Below, one piece after another: positions 61,598 through 64,000 of a stretch of DNA of 64,000 nt. The notes under the pieces were generated by a model that did no database searches, was not told the origin of the DNA, and saw only the letters and a program-made list of their open reading frames with translations. Position numbers and translations under genes: made by a program. Position 1 is the stretch's first letter; the number at the start of each line of letters is the position of its first letter. The stretch is from an uncultured Eubacteriales bacterium. GTDB lineage: Bacteria > Bacillota > Clostridia > UBA1381. Location: NCBI GenBank assembly GCA_905199755.1, contig CAJKHT010000005.1:11378-75377 (forward strand). Reading direction: 5' to 3'.

Positions 61598-62974
61598 TCA
61601 CTTTCGTTTTGTATCCCATTGTGTCAAAATAAACTGCTGACCGTCATATTCGGGATGAAGCTCCTGATATGCATCTATTTCCTTGTTTGTAAGCTCTGCA
61701 TATTCGGTAAGCAGAGAATCTATGCTTTCGTTGTTGTTCCATATTTTTGTTATAAACTGTTCCGAGAAAGACGGATATTTTGAAACATCAAACTTTCTCG
61801 ATACGGGGTTTATCGCACTTATGTCAACAAGCGACGCAAAATCGCCCCAATTCTTCATATCGTCTCCCAGCTTGGTATTTTTAACAATGTCGCTGTCTAT
61901 CGGCAGTCCCTTGCCTGCTTTATACTGTTCTGCCGCAAGCTCGTCACTGTTTAAAAACTTCATTATTTCCATAAGTGTCTCGGGGCTGATTTTCTGAAGA
62001 AGTCCGCTGTTCATATACGGTGTATATGCCAATGAATATGCCTGTTTATATTCGGGATTTTCCGTTTTTGCCGGAAGCGGTGCAACACCCCAGTCGCACT
62101 TTGCCGGGAACTGGCTTGTAAGAACGCCGTAGTCATAGGACGCTCCGAACTTCATTCCTATATCCCCCTCGGCAAATCTCGCTCTTGCCGAATCATTGTC
62201 AAGCGTTTCCGCACCGGGGAAATAGCTGCCGTCATCTCTTATGCCCGTATACATTTCCATAATCGGTTTCATTGCACTGTAATCATATGTGCCTTTTACG
62301 GGATCGTAGCCTATATTTCCCACATCGGACTGCATAAGAGCGCGCACATCATTATCGAAAAATGCCGACCATTTGAACGGAAGAACTATTCCGTATTTGC
62401 CCTTTTGAGCATTGGTAAGCTTTTTCGCGTCCTCACGCAGCTCCTCATATGTACGCGGCGGCTTCGCTTCTCCGTTTTCGTCAACAATTCCCGCCTCTTT
62501 AAACATATCCTTATTATAAAGCAGTGCCCTTGTCGTAGCGCTGTATTTGCGGATTGCCGTATAGGTTTTTCCGTTAAGCTTATTTACGGTTTCTCTTAAC
62601 ATTCCGTCAAAGCCTTTAAGATATTCCTCACCGCCCGGCAAATCCTCATATGCCGCAAGGCTGCCGTCATTTGCCAGCTTGTTAAGATTGCAGGTTTCAA
62701 ACAAATCCGGCGCCTGCCCCGATGCATAGCCCAAATCAATCATTGTAGCCGACATATCGCTCTTTATAACGTAGTCTATACTTACACCGAGCTGCGCCCC
62801 CTTATTTTTATTGAAATCATCGATGTATTTTGTCATAAGGTCCTTATCATGCGCATTGAAGGTCCAGTATGTGACCGTTTCCTTTTCTTTGCCTTTTCCC
62901 GAGTTTCCGCCCTGACAGCCTGCCGCCGAAACCGCCAGTCCCGCCGCAAGCAGCAATAATACTAATTTCTTCAT
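61598..62974 (-). CDS. Sugar ABC transporter solute-binding lipoprotein
   Basis: A 458-residue lipoprotein with lipobox SAAGC (lipidated Cys20) and a family-1-type binding-protein fold: VTYWTFNAHDKDLMTKYIDDF, GYASGQAPDLFETCN, the hinge TYTAIRKYSATTRALLYNKDMFKEAG and WGVAPLPAKTENPEYK. It captures an oligosaccharide for the two permeases that follow. GGAGGG lies before the ATG. First gene of operon B, behind the shared 53-bp element. The large size suits an oligosaccharide rather than a monosaccharide, but the ligand is unknown. Confidence 0.93.
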   Translation of the reverse strand: MKKLVLLLLAAGLAVSAAGCQGGNSGKGKEKETVTYWTFNAHDKDLMTKYIDDFNKNKGAQLGVSIDYVIKSDMSATMIDLGYASGQAPDLFETCNLNKLANDGSLAAYEDLPGGEEYLKGFDGMLRETVNKLNGKTYTAIRKYSATTRALLYNKDMFKEAGIVDENGEAKPPRTYEELREDAKKLTNAQKGKYGIVLPFKWSAFFDNDVRALMQSDVGNIGYDPVKGTYDYSAMKPIMEMYTGIRDDGSYFPGAETLDNDSARARFAEGDIGMKFGASYDYGVLTSQFPAKCDWGVAPLPAKTENPEYKQAYSLAYTPYMNSGLLQKISPETLMEIMKFLNSDELAAEQYKAGKGLPIDSDIVKNTKLGDDMKNWGDFASLVDISAINPVSRKFDVSKYPSFSEQFITKIWNNNESIDSLLTEYAELTNKEIDAYQELHPEYDGQQFILTQWDTKRK

Positions 62975-63041
62975 CTTAACCCTCCGTTTTGTTTCACTTA
63001 TTCCGAATGTATTTATTCATAATACACATTTTATTATAGAA

Positions 63042-63113
63042 ATAGTAACATACTTTTCACATTTTGCATAGTACTGTTTTTTTTGCACAAGGTGTTGAGG
63101 TTTTTATCAACGC
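63042..63113 (-). promoter_or_regulatory. Operon B promoter and shared 53-bp element
   Basis: Element at 63061-63113 (see the copy at 46641-46693). The -10 TACTAT is at 63042-63047, again 13 bases from the element; the -35 position again reads TATGCA. The leader to the start codon is longer here (about 70 bases). Confidence 0.7.
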
Positions 63114-63146
63114 TTTTTTAAATATTTAGGGCATAAAATAAAAGCC

Positions 63147-63175
63147 TTGACTTAAAATATTTATTTTGATATACT
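63147..63175 (+). promoter_or_regulatory. Sigma-A promoter for the 63221 gene
   Basis: TTGACT (63147-63152), 17 bases, TATACT (63170-63175), divergent from the operon B promoter. Confidence 0.75.
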
Positions 63176-63220
63176 AAAATCCGTAAGGAAGTTTTTATTT
63201 CTGCCGTCGGGGGTGTTTTT

Positions 63221-63925
63221 ATGCTGTTTATGTATGCAGCCGTTATATTGTTTATTTTAACCATAGCCTTTTTTAAGGGTAAAAATATGCTGTTCTGGTC
63301 ATTGGGCAGTTATCTTATAAGTGCATCGATTATACTTATATCCCTTTTGGTGTACAATATTATGGTTTCAGTAAACTATTCCATTCCGGCAAATATTCTA
63401 GAAAAAGCCGGATATTACCTTGTATTTCACTTAAAGCTGCATATCACCGATGTTGTCACGCTGTACAATTTCGGTAATTTTCTGCTTTTATCCTCGGCAG
63501 TGATTTTTCTGATTATTTCGGACAAAAAAATAATACCGGCGAAGCTTCTTTTATTTGTTCCTCCGGCGATATATTTTGTATTAAATCATATCGATCTGAA
63601 TAAAATCGATGCGGCATATCTGCAAAAAGTAGGCACCGAAGCCGACGAGCTTTTTTGCACACAGAATGAAGAGGGTGATCAATATGAGGTAAAATCGGTT
63701 GAACGATTCTGTTTCAGGACAGATCCGGTCAGTCTGGACCGCGTGGATCTTTGGGAAAGGGACGAAGAGTATCGGGCCGAGCATCAAATTACGAAGCTTA
63801 CTTTTGAACTAAACTATACGAAAAAAGGAGAGACACCTGAAACAAAAGGGCGTGCTGTCTGGACAAATTACTATACCGTACCGTTTGTTGTCAACGAACA
63901 GGGCGAGGTAACTTTCGACGAATAG
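63221..63925 (+). CDS. Membrane protein with sensor-like N-terminus and unrelated C-terminal part
   Basis: A 234-residue open frame. Residues ~1-130 are a membrane domain of four or five helices (FMYAAVILFILTIAFFKG; FLLLSSAVIFLIIS), like the input part of some sensor kinases. After ~140 the sequence becomes soluble, acidic and different in codon use (CTQNEEGDQYEVKSVERF; TNYYTVPFVVNEQGEVTFDE). No kinase domain is present. It is either a distinct small membrane protein or a join between a truncated sensor gene and foreign DNA. GGGGGTG lies before the ATG. A hairpin terminator follows. Confidence 0.55.
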   Translation: MLFMYAAVILFILTIAFFKGKNMLFWSLGSYLISASIILISLLVYNIMVSVNYSIPANILEKAGYYLVFHLKLHITDVVTLYNFGNFLLLSSAVIFLIISDKKIIPAKLLLFVPPAIYFVLNHIDLNKIDAAYLQKVGTEADELFCTQNEEGDQYEVKSVERFCFRTDPVSLDRVDLWERDEEYRAEHQITKLTFELNYTKKGETPETKGRAVWTNYYTVPFVVNEQGEVTFDE

Positions 63926-63935
63926 TTTATTATTA

Positions 63936-63988
63936 GACTCCGCAGCTGGCAAGTTGACGATCATTTGCCCGAAGCGGAGTCATTTTTT
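63936..63988 (+). terminator. Terminator hairpin after the 63221 gene
   Basis: GACTCCGC (63936-63943) / GCGGAGTC (63974-63981) with an inner GGCAA/TTGCC pair, then ATTTTTT. Confidence 0.75.
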
Positions 63989-64000
63989 ACACTTTACTGT

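Noticed and set aside
1..64000. CRISPR array, prophage, tRNA or rRNA genes
   Set aside because: No regularly spaced repeats, phage-type genes or RNA gene sequences were seen on either strand.

Overview
The window is a typical low-to-mid-GC Firmicute chromosome of the class Clostridia. Supporting signs are strong AGGAGG-type ribosome binding sites, several TTG starts, consensus sigma-A promoters with 17-bp spacers, S-layer-homology (SLH) surface proteins, a TepA/YlzJ pair, a PrsA lipoprotein and an ECF vitamin transporter S subunit. A gut, polysaccharide-degrading clostridium (for example a relative of Monoglobus) would fit the SLH and glycoside hydrolase content, but that is inference only. 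I saw no tRNA, rRNA, CRISPR array, insertion sequence or prophage.

Layout. 1-4 kb: start of lepA, then an ECF sigma / anti-sigma / SLH-vWA surface protein operon. 4-12 kb: a MATE exporter, two tandem SLH proteins (one with a CAP domain), rodA, and a DUF3343-cysteine desulfurase pair. 12-17 kb: an operon of a GDPD-PHP fusion, a PfkB sugar kinase and an MgtC-like protein, divergent from a DeoR regulator, then a TIM-barrel isomerase and tepA-ylzJ. 18-34 kb: housekeeping genes nrdR, mnmE, rsuA-like, nth, a PglF/CapD-type dehydratase, secA, an acyl-CoA ligase-thioesterase fusion, prsA, mfd and pth. 34-37 kb: an ECF S component and an ammonium channel fused to a PII domain, behind a leader with two terminator-like hairpins.

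37-63 kb is the most interesting part: two co-directional minus-strand operons for extracellular glycan use. Operon A (46588 to 37003) has a secreted LamG-like protein, a giant clan-A glycosidase, an AraA-like isomerase, a GH43-like enzyme and a GH5 enzyme. Operon B (62974 to 47531) has a sugar ABC importer (binding lipoprotein plus two permeases, no ATPase), two SLH proteins, a paralogue of the LamG-like protein, a second giant clan-A glycosidase and a 709-residue cytoplasmic protein I do not recognise. The same 53-bp sequence (43 of 53 positions identical, no gaps) lies at the same distance from the predicted -10 of both operons. An orphan NarL-type response regulator with its own consensus promoter sits between them. 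A divergent gene at 63221 begins like a membrane sensor but changes character midway. I propose one regulon: glycan sensed at the membrane, two operons switched on together, surface-anchored capture and cleavage, ABC import, then cytoplasmic finishing.
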